From an uncultured Cryptobacterium sp. (GTDB taxonomy: Bacteria; Actinomycetota; Coriobacteriia; Coriobacteriales; Eggerthellaceae): a DNA stretch of 38,620 nt. The position numbers and the translations under genes are program-made. The notes under the pieces were generated by a model. It saw nothing but the letters and a program-made list of their open reading frames with translations. It made no database searches and was not told the DNA's origin. Location: positions 1-38,620 of the forward strand of contig CATYOF010000017.1 of assembly GCA_958410215.1 (NCBI GenBank), in the 5' to 3' direction. Shown here in pieces: positions 17,573 to 25,900 of the stretch. How positions within the stretch are numbered: position 1 is the stretch's first letter; each line of letters opens with the position of its first letter.

Positions 17573-18544
17573 CTACCAACTCACAGAAACTTCTCCAAAC
17601 GAAAGAGCATGGCGGAACCCCTCAACATCTTCAACAATGAGACGATAGTCACTATCTAAATCAATAGCCTTACCTCGCAAGGTTCGCTTACCCGCCGAAG
17701 CCGTTATAGCGTGACCCAATAAAAAGCAACGCTGTCGGTATTCTTCTGCAAAGGTATCTTCTGGAAGAAGCTGATAGAAATTCCAAAATTCATCAAGCAC
17801 CGCTGCAGCCAATTGGCAACGAACTGCAGCCGAATCGTTCTCGTCTAGAACCGCCCCTGCACGATGCGCGATATCTTCTGGCCAACCGTCTTTTGGCGTG
17901 CGTACATTAATGCCAATTCCTACAAGAGCGTAATCAAACTTCCCTTCCTCCATATTGAAGGAACCTTCAGTCAAAATACCTGCTACTTTACGATTATTCA
18001 GATACACATCGTTTACCCACTTAATAGCAGCCTGATCGCCACCAATGCGTTCAACTGCTCGCGCTACTGCAACTGCTGCAGAACACGTAAGCAAATGAGC
18101 TTGATCAGGATCTATAGCAGGACGAAGCACTATGCTTAAATACAGGCCAGTTCCCTCAGGCGAAAAAAAGGTATGGCCGCGCCTACCTCGACCTGCCGTC
18201 TGGCCTTCTGCAATACACACCGTACCTTCCGAAGCCCCTTCGAGAGCATGCTGTCGTGCCCACGTATTAGTGGAATCAACCGTACGACGCACAGAGATAT
18301 CAAAGGTATCTTTATGGCGTAAATACTTACCTATTCCCTGAGCCGAAAGACGATCAGGGTCGAACAGCAAGGCATACCCACGATTAGGAGCTGCATCAAT
18401 TGTGTAGCCCCCTTCTCGAAGAGTATGCACCGCTTTCCAAATGGCATTGCGGCTAACACCTAATTCTTGGGCCAGCGTTTCGCCAGAAATATATTCTCCT
18501 GGTTTATGTTCTAGATGCAGCAGAAGTTGTTCTTTCGTTGACAT
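17573..18544 (-). CDS. birA: Bifunctional biotin ligase / biotin operon repressor
   Basis: 323-residue group-II biotin protein ligase. The N-terminal HTH (about residues 17-60: GETLAQELGVSRNAIWKAVH, then the wing ending RGYALL) allows repression. The catalytic domain shows the biotinyl-AMP loop TAGRGRRGHTFFSPEGTGLY (GRGRRG at 118-123), K175 in AIKWVNDVYLNNRKVAGIL and a C-terminal SH3-like cap. It attaches biotin to carboxylases and, as biotinyl-AMP complex, should repress the biotin genes next to it (bioY-bioB-bioD). It is transcribed in the same direction as those genes. Confidence 0.95.
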   Translation of the reverse strand: MSTKEQLLLHLEHKPGEYISGETLAQELGVSRNAIWKAVHTLREGGYTIDAAPNRGYALLFDPDRLSAQGIGKYLRHKDTFDISVRRTVDSTNTWARQHALEGASEGTVCIAEGQTAGRGRRGHTFFSPEGTGLYLSIVLRPAIDPDQAHLLTCSAAVAVARAVERIGGDQAAIKWVNDVYLNNRKVAGILTEGSFNMEEGKFDYALVGIGINVRTPKDGWPEDIAHRAGAVLDENDSAAVRCQLAAAVLDEFWNFYQLLPEDTFAEEYRQRCFLLGHAITASAGKRTLRGKAIDLDSDYRLIVEDVEGFRHALSFGEVSVSW

Positions 18545-18610
18545 TTCTATCGTGGTACTTCTTTCATTTGCGATTGTTTACGCATTCAACAGGGTTAAAG
18601 AAACGCTTTT

Positions 18611-18677
18611 TAGAGCGTCTGGTGACCTTCATCACCGGTGGCTAGTGATCTTCATCGCTAACAGATGCATTGCTCTA
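18611..18677. other. Folded 67-nt element with two similar hairpins
   Basis: An outer stem pairs TAGAGC (18611-18616) with GCTCTA (18672-18677), with GTCT/AGAT extending it. Inside are two adjacent hairpins with near-identical sequence: GGTGACCTTCATCACC (18621-18636) and AGTGATCTTCATCGCT (about 18644-18659). Together they can form a three-way junction. It lies about 70-130 bp upstream of birA. It lacks tRNA anticodon and T-loop features. It may be a small RNA, a leader element or a remnant. Confidence 0.35.
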
Positions 18678-18756
18678 GCACTCTTGTAGTTTCTCGCTGT
18701 AGCGATTCTAGAAAACTCGTCCACCAATCGTCAACGTATATTTTATTTCAGGGTGA

Positions 18757-18987
18757 CAATTCGACATAGTTTTAGGTACTAGAAATAATGAAGGCTTAGA
18801 ATCCCATTGGCCTGATTTAGAAGATTTCCTTATCGCCCGCTGCTCAGAAAACGAAGGTGCCGATTACCTCATCACACGTGACACTAAATGGTTTGAAAAT
18901 TCAAGGGTACCTGCCTTAACACCTTAGGAATTCTTTGATCTCATGGAAGCAAAATATGGCGTAGTTTATGAAGAGCTAAATGTATAA
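18757..18987 (+). pseudogene. Decayed PIN-domain (VapC-like) gene fragment
   Basis: In one frame the DNA reads the C-terminal part of a PIN-domain ribonuclease: WPDLEDFLIARCSENEGADY, then LITRDTKWFENSRVPALTP, a TAG stop, and EFFDLMEAKYGVVYEELNV ending in TAA. The LEDFLIA and ADYLITRD segments are typical PIN positions (acidic active site). There is no start codon, the N-terminal half is missing (stop at 18754) and a TAG interrupts the frame about 20 codons before the natural end. It is the relic of a toxin-antitoxin module, antitoxin gone. Confidence 0.7.
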
Positions 18988-19089
18988 TCAGGCTTACCAA
19001 CCAGTAAGATTAATGGCGGGATGTTCGAAACGAGAGTAGCTCAAATCACCTAAGATCGATACCCCGGCAGACTAACGTTAGGACATACC

Positions 19090-19836
19090 TTGGGCGGAAT
19101 AAGCGTTTTAGTGCTTGGTGCAGTAATGGGATTTTTCGTCACGGCATTTCTCGTTGGCGTGGCGCTTTTCATAGCCGCTATTGTTATCTCTATCGTTTTC
19201 GCAGTTCGCACGCAAAAAAGACGCTCACAAGGCAAAAAACTCGGCACTCTTATTGCACTGCCCATTGTTTTCTTTATCTTAAGTTTACTGATAGTAATTC
19301 CCCTATGCGCTGCCGTTGTTATTCCCACTATCCAATTAGGTACAACTACCAACTATAACGACTGCTCTAACGCCGTCGTTTCACACAACTCTGACGAACT
19401 AGCACAAGTACTCGACGCACCTGATTTAAACCTAGAAGTAGAAGGGCAAGAATCCTATCGAAACCTACTTCGACTCGCAATTATTAACGGGGACGCCGAA
19501 TGTGCCGAAGTCATTCTTAGCGATGCACAAGAAAAAGGTTTGACAATTGATTTAAACCAACCACTCATTGATTACGACATCGACGGGAAAATTACCGGCT
19601 CTGAATACGCCCTTATTATGGCAACCTCAACACGGTATTCTTCACCTGAAATGGTAGATACGCTTATCGCATTTGGCGCAGATCCTTCAATTCAAGATGA
19701 AGCAGGGCTTACACCGTGGGATCATTATTGTAAAACTCTCGATAAACTAGCAAACAACAATGAAATAACCGAACGTGAAAAACAAAATGCCCTTGACGAA
19801 ATGGATGAAAAGCTGAACAAAAGCTTAGGAGAATAG
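19090..19836 (+). CDS. Membrane-anchored ankyrin-repeat-like protein
   Basis: 248 residues. Two hydrophobic helices (about residues 4-40 and 53-82) flank a basic loop (RTQKRRSQGKK). The soluble C-terminal region has ankyrin-like turns: NLLRLAIINGDAECAEVILS and MVDTLIAFGADPSIQDEAGL followed by TPWD. The final ~35 residues are charged and helical. This suggests a protein-interaction domain at the membrane surface; the function is unknown. The start is a TTG at 19090 with AGGA six bases upstream, the earliest plausible start. It follows the PIN relic and stands alone. Confidence 0.6.
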   Translation: MGGISVLVLGAVMGFFVTAFLVGVALFIAAIVISIVFAVRTQKRRSQGKKLGTLIALPIVFFILSLLIVIPLCAAVVIPTIQLGTTTNYNDCSNAVVSHNSDELAQVLDAPDLNLEVEGQESYRNLLRLAIINGDAECAEVILSDAQEKGLTIDLNQPLIDYDIDGKITGSEYALIMATSTRYSSPEMVDTLIAFGADPSIQDEAGLTPWDHYCKTLDKLANNNEITEREKQNALDEMDEKLNKSLGE

Positions 19837-19992
19837 ATTTCTTTGAACGCCTTACGGGCTCTCAAATTTAAAAGTAAGCAATTACCATTTTAAGAAATAT
19901 TCATATGCTATTCTTTCCTAAAGCTCACTTATTAAAGTATGCGATAAGTACTTTATGCAGCGAAAACACTATCCTATAAACGGAGATCAATC

Positions 19993-20361
19993 ATGGAAAA
20001 AGAACTTATGGATTACATCGCCGAACGCGTAGATATTTTGTCCACCGCCGATACCAGCACACAAGTTACCAAAGATGTTGCACTTGCTTGGAAAGAAGCT
20101 ATAGCGGCAGATAGCAGTGATACCGCTGTTCAGGAAGCAACCACAAAGTTGCTTGATATCTTAGAAGGACGCCCTACCACTATTGATGGTGTTATCTCAT
20201 TCCTTGAAGGACCCGCCAAAGAAGTATTCGGCGAAGAAGAAGCAGCCAAACGCCTCGCTGCTCAACAGGAACGCAAAATGGCTGGTGCTAAATGGTGCGA
20301 TTGCCCTTCCTGCACCGCAGTAACAGAAATTCTTGCAAAGTTTGAACGCGTAGAGCTATAG
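19993..20361 (+). CDS. Conserved small protein with C-terminal CxCxxC
   Basis: 122-residue acidic, mostly helical cytoplasmic protein. The C-terminus carries KWCDCPSCTAVTEIL, a CxCxxC cluster at about residues 101-106 that could bind zinc or act in redox. The rest (MEKELMDYIAERVDIL, KLLDILEGRPTTIDGV) has no motif I can assign. It has its own terminator (20402-20428) and a GGAG ribosome site, so it is a monocistronic gene. It lies next to, and converges on, the rubrerythrin gene. I do not recognise a function. Confidence 0.65.
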   Translation: MEKELMDYIAERVDILSTADTSTQVTKDVALAWKEAIAADSSDTAVQEATTKLLDILEGRPTTIDGVISFLEGPAKEVFGEEEAAKRLAAQQERKMAGAKWCDCPSCTAVTEILAKFERVEL

Positions 20362-20401
20362 CCTACAACTAGCCCTACGTACTTCAAAACATATCCCCTG
20401 A

Positions 20402-20428
20402 AGCGCTCAAAACCTTGGGCGCTTTTTA
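20402..20428 (+). terminator. Intrinsic terminator of the CxCxxC gene
   Basis: AGCGCTC (20402-20408) pairs with GGGCGCT (20417-20423, one G-U) around AAAACCTT, followed by TTTTTAAAT. It stands about 40 bases after the stop codon. Confidence 0.75.
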
Positions 20429-20571
20429 AATAGATAGTTCGTTATTTTAGATCGCGAAATGCCTAGTAAGTAAAACAGCAGGCAAGCTTAAAACTGCACT
20501 TTAACGCCAAGTCGCTAAGTAATTCCCGCAACTTGACACAAATATCAGCCACTACGATACCCCTAGAGAAT

Positions 20572-20600
20572 ACAAAAAGGCGTGCCCAAAGAGCACGCCT
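20572..20600 (-). terminator. Intrinsic terminator of the rubrerythrin gene
   Basis: On the minus strand AGGCGTGC (20600-20593) pairs perfectly with GCACGCCT (20585-20578), followed by TTTTTG. It lies 60 bases past the rubrerythrin stop. Confidence 0.78.
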
Positions 20601-20660
20601 CATTATACTAAGCAATACGCCAAAGAAATACGGACTATTTCTAGCGGTTTCTTTAACGAT

Positions 20661-21221
20661 TTAGCCGAAGTAACGCTTCAGCAAACCAGCAAATGCCTTG
20701 CCATGACGAGCTTCGTCGCGAGCCATTTCATGAACGGTGTCATGAATAGCATCCAAGTTAGCTGCCTTAGCGCGCTTAGCAAGATCAGTCTTACCAGCAG
20801 TTGCGCCATTTTCAGCCTCAACGCGCATTTCGAGGTTCTTCTTGGTGGAATCAGTTACAACCTCGCCCAAGAGCTCTGCAAACTTAGCGGCATGTTCAGC
20901 CTCTTCGTAAGCAGCCTTTTCCCAATAAAGACCAATCTCAGGATAACCTTCGCGATGAGCAACGCGAGCCATTGCTAAATACATACCAACCTCGGAGCAT
21001 TCGCCTTCGAAGTTTGCGCGAAGATCGTTAACGATGTCTTCTGGAACCTCAGGAAGCTTGCCAACGCCTACTACATGTTCAGCAGCCCAAGACATTTCCG
21101 TGTCTGCCTGCTTAATAAAACGATCGCCAGAAACGCCGCACTGGGGGCACTTAAAATCTGCTGGCAATTCATCGCCGTCGAATTCTTCTACATAACCGCA
21201 AACTGGGCATACAAATTTCAT
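20661..21221 (-). CDS. Reverse rubrerythrin (N-terminal rubredoxin domain)
   Basis: 186-residue non-haem iron peroxidase for oxidative-stress defence. Unlike classic rubrerythrin, the rubredoxin-like domain comes first: FVCPVCGY and FKCPQCGV (C5, C8, C25, C28). The ferritin-like diiron domain follows, with ExxH-type ligands in EGECSEVGMY, YEEAEHAAKF and MARDEARHGKAF. This reversed order is known from clostridial oxygen-induced rubrerythrins. It has a good AAGGAG ribosome site and its own terminator. It fits an anaerobe meeting transient oxygen. Confidence 0.9.
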   Translation of the reverse strand: MKFVCPVCGYVEEFDGDELPADFKCPQCGVSGDRFIKQADTEMSWAAEHVVGVGKLPEVPEDIVNDLRANFEGECSEVGMYLAMARVAHREGYPEIGLYWEKAAYEEAEHAAKFAELLGEVVTDSTKKNLEMRVEAENGATAGKTDLAKRAKAANLDAIHDTVHEMARDEARHGKAFAGLLKRYFG

Positions 21222-21492
21222 TGTCTTCTCCTTAAAAATGGATTAACCAGGTTTCTTAAGACTAGGACATAACATGATGTTTCAGTTATATTCCCTAGCT
21301 CTGACCTCTGTTGATAACTATACGACATTCTGGTTATAAAAAAAGCCAAATTCATAAAATTTATGCTACTAATTTAGTAACATTTTACCTGCAGGTAACA
21401 AACATCCTTGGATATAGCGTTCACTTTAGGAAGCCGTTCAGAAATTTATCTCTGTTTTAAGCAAGGTCTTTGTTTTAAGTTAGCTCCTTACT

Positions 21493-22239
21493 CTAAGCCG
21501 CAATAGCTTCATCTAATGACTGAGCGACGTCTTCCCATTGCTGAGGTGCGCCTATTACACATTCACCATCGCCTTCTTGAGGTCCATAATCCCCAAAGCC
21601 AGCGTGGTTACCACCTTCAATTACGATTGTGCGTGAATCTTCGGGTAAATTTGATGCGTTTTCTTCAAGAGCAGTTCTATTCAAAACACCATCGTTACTG
21701 CCATAAATAAGATCAACTTCTAGATTTGTGAACGATAAATCAGTTGCCGCATATGCTGCAAGCAAAAACACTCCCTGAAGTTCAGAACTGTGGGTTGAAG
21801 CAAACTGTGCAGCCATAGCCCCACCAAGAGAATGACCCGCAATCCACCACTTGCCTACCTCAGGAGCTTCATCCATCAAGGAATCAGCCACATCTATACC
21901 GAAAAATGCAAGATTAAACGGCATCTTTGCAATTACGCAATAATAGCCATACTCAGTCAGTTCATTTGCAAGAGGAACGTAAGCATAGGGGTCTACTTTT
22001 GCACCTGGATAAATCACAATCCCCGTTTCTGCTTGAGGGCTACCCACTTTGATTGCTTGATCTGTTTCTTCTAAAACATTTGCTTCTTTTAATTCCTGAG
22101 TAAGTTCACTTGCGGTACTACCCGCATGATAATAGTCTGAAACGTACACATAAAAGCCAACTATACTAACAACAATTATTGCAATAAGCGCAATCGCTAA
22201 ACGTTTTGGCCATTTTTTCTTTTTGATGTTTTCTTGCAT
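21493..22239 (-). CDS. Membrane-anchored alpha/beta hydrolase
   Basis: 248 residues. A basic N-terminus (QENIKKKKWPKR) and one hydrophobic helix (LAIALIAIIVVSIVGFYVYV) anchor it with the hydrolase outside the membrane. The serine hydrolase triad is visible: nucleophile in AGHSLGGAMAA, Asp in IYGSNDGVLN and His in IEGGNHAGFGDYG. The family resembles the 'alpha/beta hydrolase_5' group. The substrate is unknown. It lies 22 bp downstream of the truncated regulator gene on the same strand, so it formerly shared its promoter, which is now cut off by the element. Confidence 0.82.
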   Translation of the reverse strand: MQENIKKKKWPKRLAIALIAIIVVSIVGFYVYVSDYYHAGSTASELTQELKEANVLEETDQAIKVGSPQAETGIVIYPGAKVDPYAYVPLANELTEYGYYCVIAKMPFNLAFFGIDVADSLMDEAPEVGKWWIAGHSLGGAMAAQFASTHSSELQGVFLLAAYAATDLSFTNLEVDLIYGSNDGVLNRTALEENASNLPEDSRTIVIEGGNHAGFGDYGPQEGDGECVIGAPQQWEDVAQSLDEAIAA

Positions 22240-22261
22240 TATTCCACAAATCCTTGAACTG

Positions 22262-23176
22262 TTATTTTGTGTCCTTCTTCATGGCGGCAACACACAAAGC
22301 ACCCGCCACCACCAAACACACAATCAATACGATCCAGCAAAGGTTGTCATTAACCGTAGGATAGGTAGACCAATCAGAAAAATTAACTGCTGAATGAAGA
22401 TCAAAAGGAGCCCCAGTCAGAACATTTAAAAATCCATTAGCAAGAAATACCCAAAATCCAAAGAAGGCAAATGCACTCGCTAAACGAAAGGGTGCTTCTG
22501 TGGGAAGATATCTTATCGAGAAAAACGTAGTCCAAACAGGAATGAGCAATACAACTACAATTCCGCAAAGCTTCAGTCCACTTAACTGATTGACTACAAC
22601 GGCTGTGTCTGATTGATAATTGAATGCATAAACAAGCGCCAATAGAAATACTGAATCGGCAAGCAAACAAATAAGTGCTTTATGATTAAACACGGGCGAA
22701 GCCCATCGGGTTGAAAGCAATTTTAAGATAAAAGGAAGCACCACAAGGCTCAAACTAAATAACAATCCAGCAATTTCTGAACCAATATCATCTATTCCGA
22801 TCTGGTTTTGCTGAAGCGTCACTACCGCAAACAGCGCATTCAATACAACGTATGAAGAAATAAAAGTAAGGACACCTTTATTTGACTGGACAATAACTGG
22901 AACATGAGTAAAACAAGCAAGCCACAAACAACAAACAATAATTGATGCAGATTGCGCACCTAATCCGAAAACCGCATTAACACCAATCGCAATATACAAA
23001 ACAGTCCACACGATCAACCAACTGACACGTGTTTTTCTATGCATGGCTGCTTCTTTTTCAAGCTTTCGCTGACGCCAATCATCGCTTGCCGTTACCAGTT
23101 CGTGTTCGCTGACGCAAAGCGTCTCACAAAGCGGAGTAATTTGCGTAATATCAGGATACGATACCCCCCTCTCCAA
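22262..23176 (-). pseudogene. XRE-type regulator with membrane domain, 5' end lost at the element junction
   Basis: What remains begins with ERGVSYPDITQITPLCETL, the conserved end of a Cro/CI-type HTH that normally reads SKWERGxSxPD. The preceding ~25-30 residues, containing the recognition helix, are absent. About eight hydrophobic helices follow (residues 45-300). The only in-frame start is a TTG that replaces the expected Trp codon, without a ribosome site. Intact relatives are HTH proteins with a C-terminal integral-membrane domain. The break coincides with the change to element DNA at about 23,176, so insertion or rearrangement destroyed it. A short protein without DNA binding could still be made. 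Confidence 0.7.
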
Positions 23177-23201
23177 GTAGGTGCTTGGAGAGGGGTTTTT
23201 T
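23166..23201 (+). terminator. Perfect 12-bp hairpin with T-run at the chromosome/element border
   Basis: CCCCTCTCCAAG (23166-23177) pairs exactly with CTTGGAGAGGGG (23184-23195) around TAGGTG, then TTTTTTGTTGTC. It reads as an intrinsic terminator for rightward transcription. The left arm is formed by codons of the truncated regulator gene and the right arm by element DNA, so the hairpin spans the junction. Confidence 0.7.
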
Positions 23202-23334
23202 GTTGTCTTTTTCTATACGTTTGGCAGATTTATGAGACTTTGCGTGAGTAAATTGTAAGCCGCTAATGACGTGGTAAAATGGCTAAATATATTGGAAACG
23301 ACAAGAGAGAAAAAAGGAAGGAGTGTGATCTGTT

Positions 23335-24435
23335 ATGGCTGACTTTGGCGATGATGTAGGAGATATGCTGATCCGTCACACGGATGATTTTATTCGGCGT
23401 TTGATCCAGTACAGGCAAAAAGCAGCAAAAGGCCAGAATGAAACAGAATCGAAAAGCAGCAGTATAACAATCCAAGGTGAAAACGAGGCTGCCGCTGTAG
23501 CAAAAGCGCTCACAGACAAAGGCATACCGTTTGAGATTACCCGTACTTCACTAAATGTGGAGCAAAACGGTGAGTTAGGTTCTCGTTTTCAGTTCCGATT
23601 CGCAGAGGCGGATTTGCCCAACGTTCAGGCGACTGTAAGCGAAGCGCTGGAACAATACAAAGCGCAAATGCGTGAAGTGATGCCGGCTCTTGGACAGTGC
23701 AGCATTTCCATAGACGATGCAGCACAGGCCGAACGCATTGCCCACGATCTCGAATCGGCAGGGATCCCCTATGAAGTCCGTCGAACCGCACTGAATCTCA
23801 ACACGAGGATGAATAAAGACGGTGAAAAAGTTTCGTCCTTATCGGAACGCACAGAGTTCACCTTTTCGGAAAAGGATTTTGACGCCGTAAAGGGCGTTGT
23901 GTCGCAGAGCGTGAACGGGCGCGGCTCTCATGAAGCGTCTGCTCCGGAACAACATCCCGTATATATGCGGGATATTGAAAAGATAGTGGATGACGCCTTG
24001 TCCAAAACGCAGGATCCGCAGCAGTTTATCGCTCTGTGTCGTGAACAGGGACTTGAAGTAGGACAGGCTGCGGATGGAACGCTTAAATTCACCCACTCAA
24101 ACGGCTGGTTTGAGTGCCGCGCGGATACACTCTTCGAGCGCATGGAAAACGGCATGAATCGTGAAGACTTTGAACGCGGCGTGGGTGAAAAGGCCGAAGA
24201 TCTCTCCCAACACGTGGTGGAAGAACAGGAACGCTACATCAAATCACACGACAGTCAGGACTTGGACACTTCTACCCGTGTAGTAGAACAGCCGGAAAAG
24301 GTAAAGGCGGATCGCAGCGCCAAAGAGCAGGACAAAGGTTACGACCTTAATTCAGAAGCGCGGGATATGCGTGCTGCCAGCAAAGCGCTTGACACAGATC
24401 GCGCTGCCAAAGAGATCGCCCCGCAGGAACGTTAG
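23335..24435 (+). CDS. PcfB/DUF3801-like protein with shared C-terminal tail
   Basis: 366 residues, directly upstream of virD4 as PcfB-like proteins are in clostridial conjugative elements. Two tandem copies of one domain are visible: residues ~42-105 (ITIQGENEAAAVAKALTDKG, IPFEITRTSLNV) and ~120-200 (SISIDDAAQAERIAHDLESA, GIPYEVRRTALNL). A third, different region follows at ~205-300 (DIEKIVDDALSKTQDPQQFI). The last 33 residues (24334-24432) are the tail shared with other element proteins: KGYDLNSEARDMRAASKAL, ending APQER. A role as adaptor between cargo and coupling protein is plausible but inferred. GGAG precedes the ATG by 11 bases. Confidence 0.7.
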   Translation: MADFGDDVGDMLIRHTDDFIRRLIQYRQKAAKGQNETESKSSSITIQGENEAAAVAKALTDKGIPFEITRTSLNVEQNGELGSRFQFRFAEADLPNVQATVSEALEQYKAQMREVMPALGQCSISIDDAAQAERIAHDLESAGIPYEVRRTALNLNTRMNKDGEKVSSLSERTEFTFSEKDFDAVKGVVSQSVNGRGSHEASAPEQHPVYMRDIEKIVDDALSKTQDPQQFIALCREQGLEVGQAADGTLKFTHSNGWFECRADTLFERMENGMNREDFERGVGEKAEDLSQHVVEEQERYIKSHDSQDLDTSTRVVEQPEKVKADRSAKEQDKGYDLNSEARDMRAASKALDTDRAAKEIAPQER

Positions 24436-24444
24436 GGGCAGGCT

Positions 24445-25380
24445 ATGGCAGACCCGACAACATCAAAAAAGGTGCTGTATTCCGCAATTGGTACACTGGG
24501 CATTTCGCTTGTGCTTTTTTATCTTGGCAACCGTTATGGCGAGATCATCATAGAATCCGGACGCAACTTCTTCGAGTATTATGGGACGGCGTTTAGTAAG
24601 CTTTTGCCTGTGGTAGTTGCCAACCCTTTACATATTTCAGAAGAACCGATGGCGATGCTTTGCGGTGGCGCGGTATTCCTCGTGGTATGGCTGATATGGC
24701 TGCGGTATGTCGCATTTATTGGCAATTATCGCGCAGGCGAGGAAAGCGGCTCCGCTCGGTGGGGCACAAAAAAAGAAGGCATTGCGTTTAAGGATCAGAA
24801 GAATCCAGATAACAACCTGCTCTTTACAGAGAACTTTGGGCTTGCCTTAAAGCGCCCCAAGTTTGATCTTGAGGTTGACCGCAATCTGAATGTGGTCGTG
24901 ATCGGCGGTTCTGGTTCCGGTAAAACACGCAACTTTGTGAAGCCGAACCTGATGCAGCTCAACGCTTCCTACTTCGTTACCGATCCAAAAGGCACCCTGC
25001 TTCCAGAGACGGGACATTTGTTTGAGCAAAACGATTATGAGATCCGCTGTTTCAATACGATCAATTTTGACCAGTCCATGCACTACAACCCGCTCCATTA
25101 CGTGAAAACGGACGCAGATATTCTATCCTTTGTGAATTGTCTCATTGCCAACACATCCGGCGATGGCACGAAGGGCGATCCCTTCTGGGAAAATTCAGAG
25201 CGTTTACTCTACACAGCGCTTATAGCGCTTTTGCGCGACTGGTTCCCTGAAAAGGATTATTCGCTTCCTTTTGCTCGGAGGCGAGGGAATATCCCTTGTC
25301 CTCTTGCTTTTGTGCGGCGTTGCGCTCCTGCGCTTTTTGCTGCGCAAAGGCTTCGCGATTTTCCTTCATTGCGGATGTGA
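24445..25380 (+). pseudogene. virD4: VirD4/TraG coupling protein, truncated after ~275 codons
   Basis: Coupling ATPases of this family dock T4SS substrates at the membrane and are normally ~600 residues. Here residues 1-275 are genuine: two membrane helices (~10-28 and 70-92), ARWGTKKEGIAFKDQKNPDN, Walker A IGGSGSGKTRNFVKPNL (154-161), YFVTDPKGTLLPETG and GDPFWENSERLLYTALI. After RDWFPEKDYSLP the frame reads antisense through the opposing gene (FARRRGNIPCPLAF...) and stops at 25,380. The Walker B motif and everything after it are lost, so it cannot work as a full ATPase. It starts nine bases after the upstream stop. Confidence 0.88.
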
Positions 25381-25711
25381 GCGCCCAAGGATCGACAAGC
25401 ATTGTCTGGCGGTCGTCACCCTTTCCCTTAAAAAGCTCGACCTTGTTTCCTTCCCGCATGGAAACAGAAAGCGGCTCGTTGCTTGCGATCTGTCCAAGCT
25501 GAAAGCTGTTTAAGAAAGTGTCCATGCTGTAGCCCGTAAGATCAATACCGTTTGCTTTTGTTCCCGGCGGGATGTTGATGATGGCTTTGTTCCACTCCTT
25601 GCCGTTCTGGTCGGTAAAGCTGTACGGGTGGGCAAAGCCCTTTGGGACTGTCATGTGAACAAAGTCTGGTTGTTCCGCTGCGGCGGGTGCGCCTGTTTTT
25701 TCTTTTGGCAT
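25220..25711 (-). CDS. Unknown element protein with damaged C-terminal tail
   Basis: 163-residue soluble protein I cannot assign. The body (residues 15-110) looks like a compact beta-rich domain: PDFVHMTVPKGFAHPYSFTD, IINIPPGTKANGIDLTGYSM, SVSMREGNKVELFKGKGDDR. A charged helix (MKENREAFAQQKAQERNAAQ) leads to the shared tail, which starts normally as DKGYSLASEQKEA and then changes to NNPFQGTSRAKAL. The last 13 codons are the antisense of virD4, so the natural tail end was replaced at the rearrangement. AAAAGGAG precedes the ATG. A CTATC-ATG-GATAG palindrome lies 45 bp upstream of the start. Confidence 0.7.
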   Translation of the reverse strand: MPKEKTGAPAAAEQPDFVHMTVPKGFAHPYSFTDQNGKEWNKAIINIPPGTKANGIDLTGYSMDTFLNSFQLGQIASNEPLSVSMREGNKVELFKGKGDDRQTMLVDPWALTSAMKENREAFAQQKAQERNAAQKQEDKGYSLASEQKEANNPFQGTSRAKAL

Positions 25712-25755
25712 AATGTTCTCCTTTTCATTTGGCTATTTCTGCTTTGAGCCATATT

Positions 25756-25768
25756 CTATCATGGATAG
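25756..25768. promoter_or_regulatory. Palindrome CTATCATGGATAG upstream of the 25711 gene
   Basis: A 13-base variant of the element-wide CTATCATGATAG palindrome, 45 bp before the start of the minus-strand gene at 25,711. Probable operator, based on recurrence at other element promoters. Confidence 0.45.
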
Positions 25769-25834
25769 CCCATGACACCAGTTGAGGCTTACATTCCTCT
25801 CATTATTACCCACGCAAATATTTGGATTTTTGCC

Positions 25835-25867
25835 AAAAAAAGAACGCCGTGATTTCTCACAGCGTTC
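25835..25867 (-). terminator. Intrinsic terminator after Fic-1
   Basis: On the minus strand GAACGCTGTGA (25867-25857) pairs with TCACGGCGTTC (25852-25842; one G-U) around GAAA, followed by TTTTTTT. It is 34 bases past the Fic-1 stop. Confidence 0.85.
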
Positions 25868-25900
25868 ACATATCAGAACAGAGGATATACCGATGACAGT

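Noticed and set aside
18611..18677. Possible tRNA gene
   Set aside because: No anticodon arm, T-loop GTTCRA or acceptor-CCA pattern; only two short hairpins.
23279..23356. 25-codon open frame (MAKYIGNDKREKRKE...) overlapping the PcfB-like start
   Set aside because: No ribosome site and it ends inside the PcfB-like gene in another frame; probably chance.
25269..25380. Novel C-terminal domain of the coupling protein
   Set aside because: The sequence is the antisense of the opposing gene, so it is a read-through product rather than a domain.
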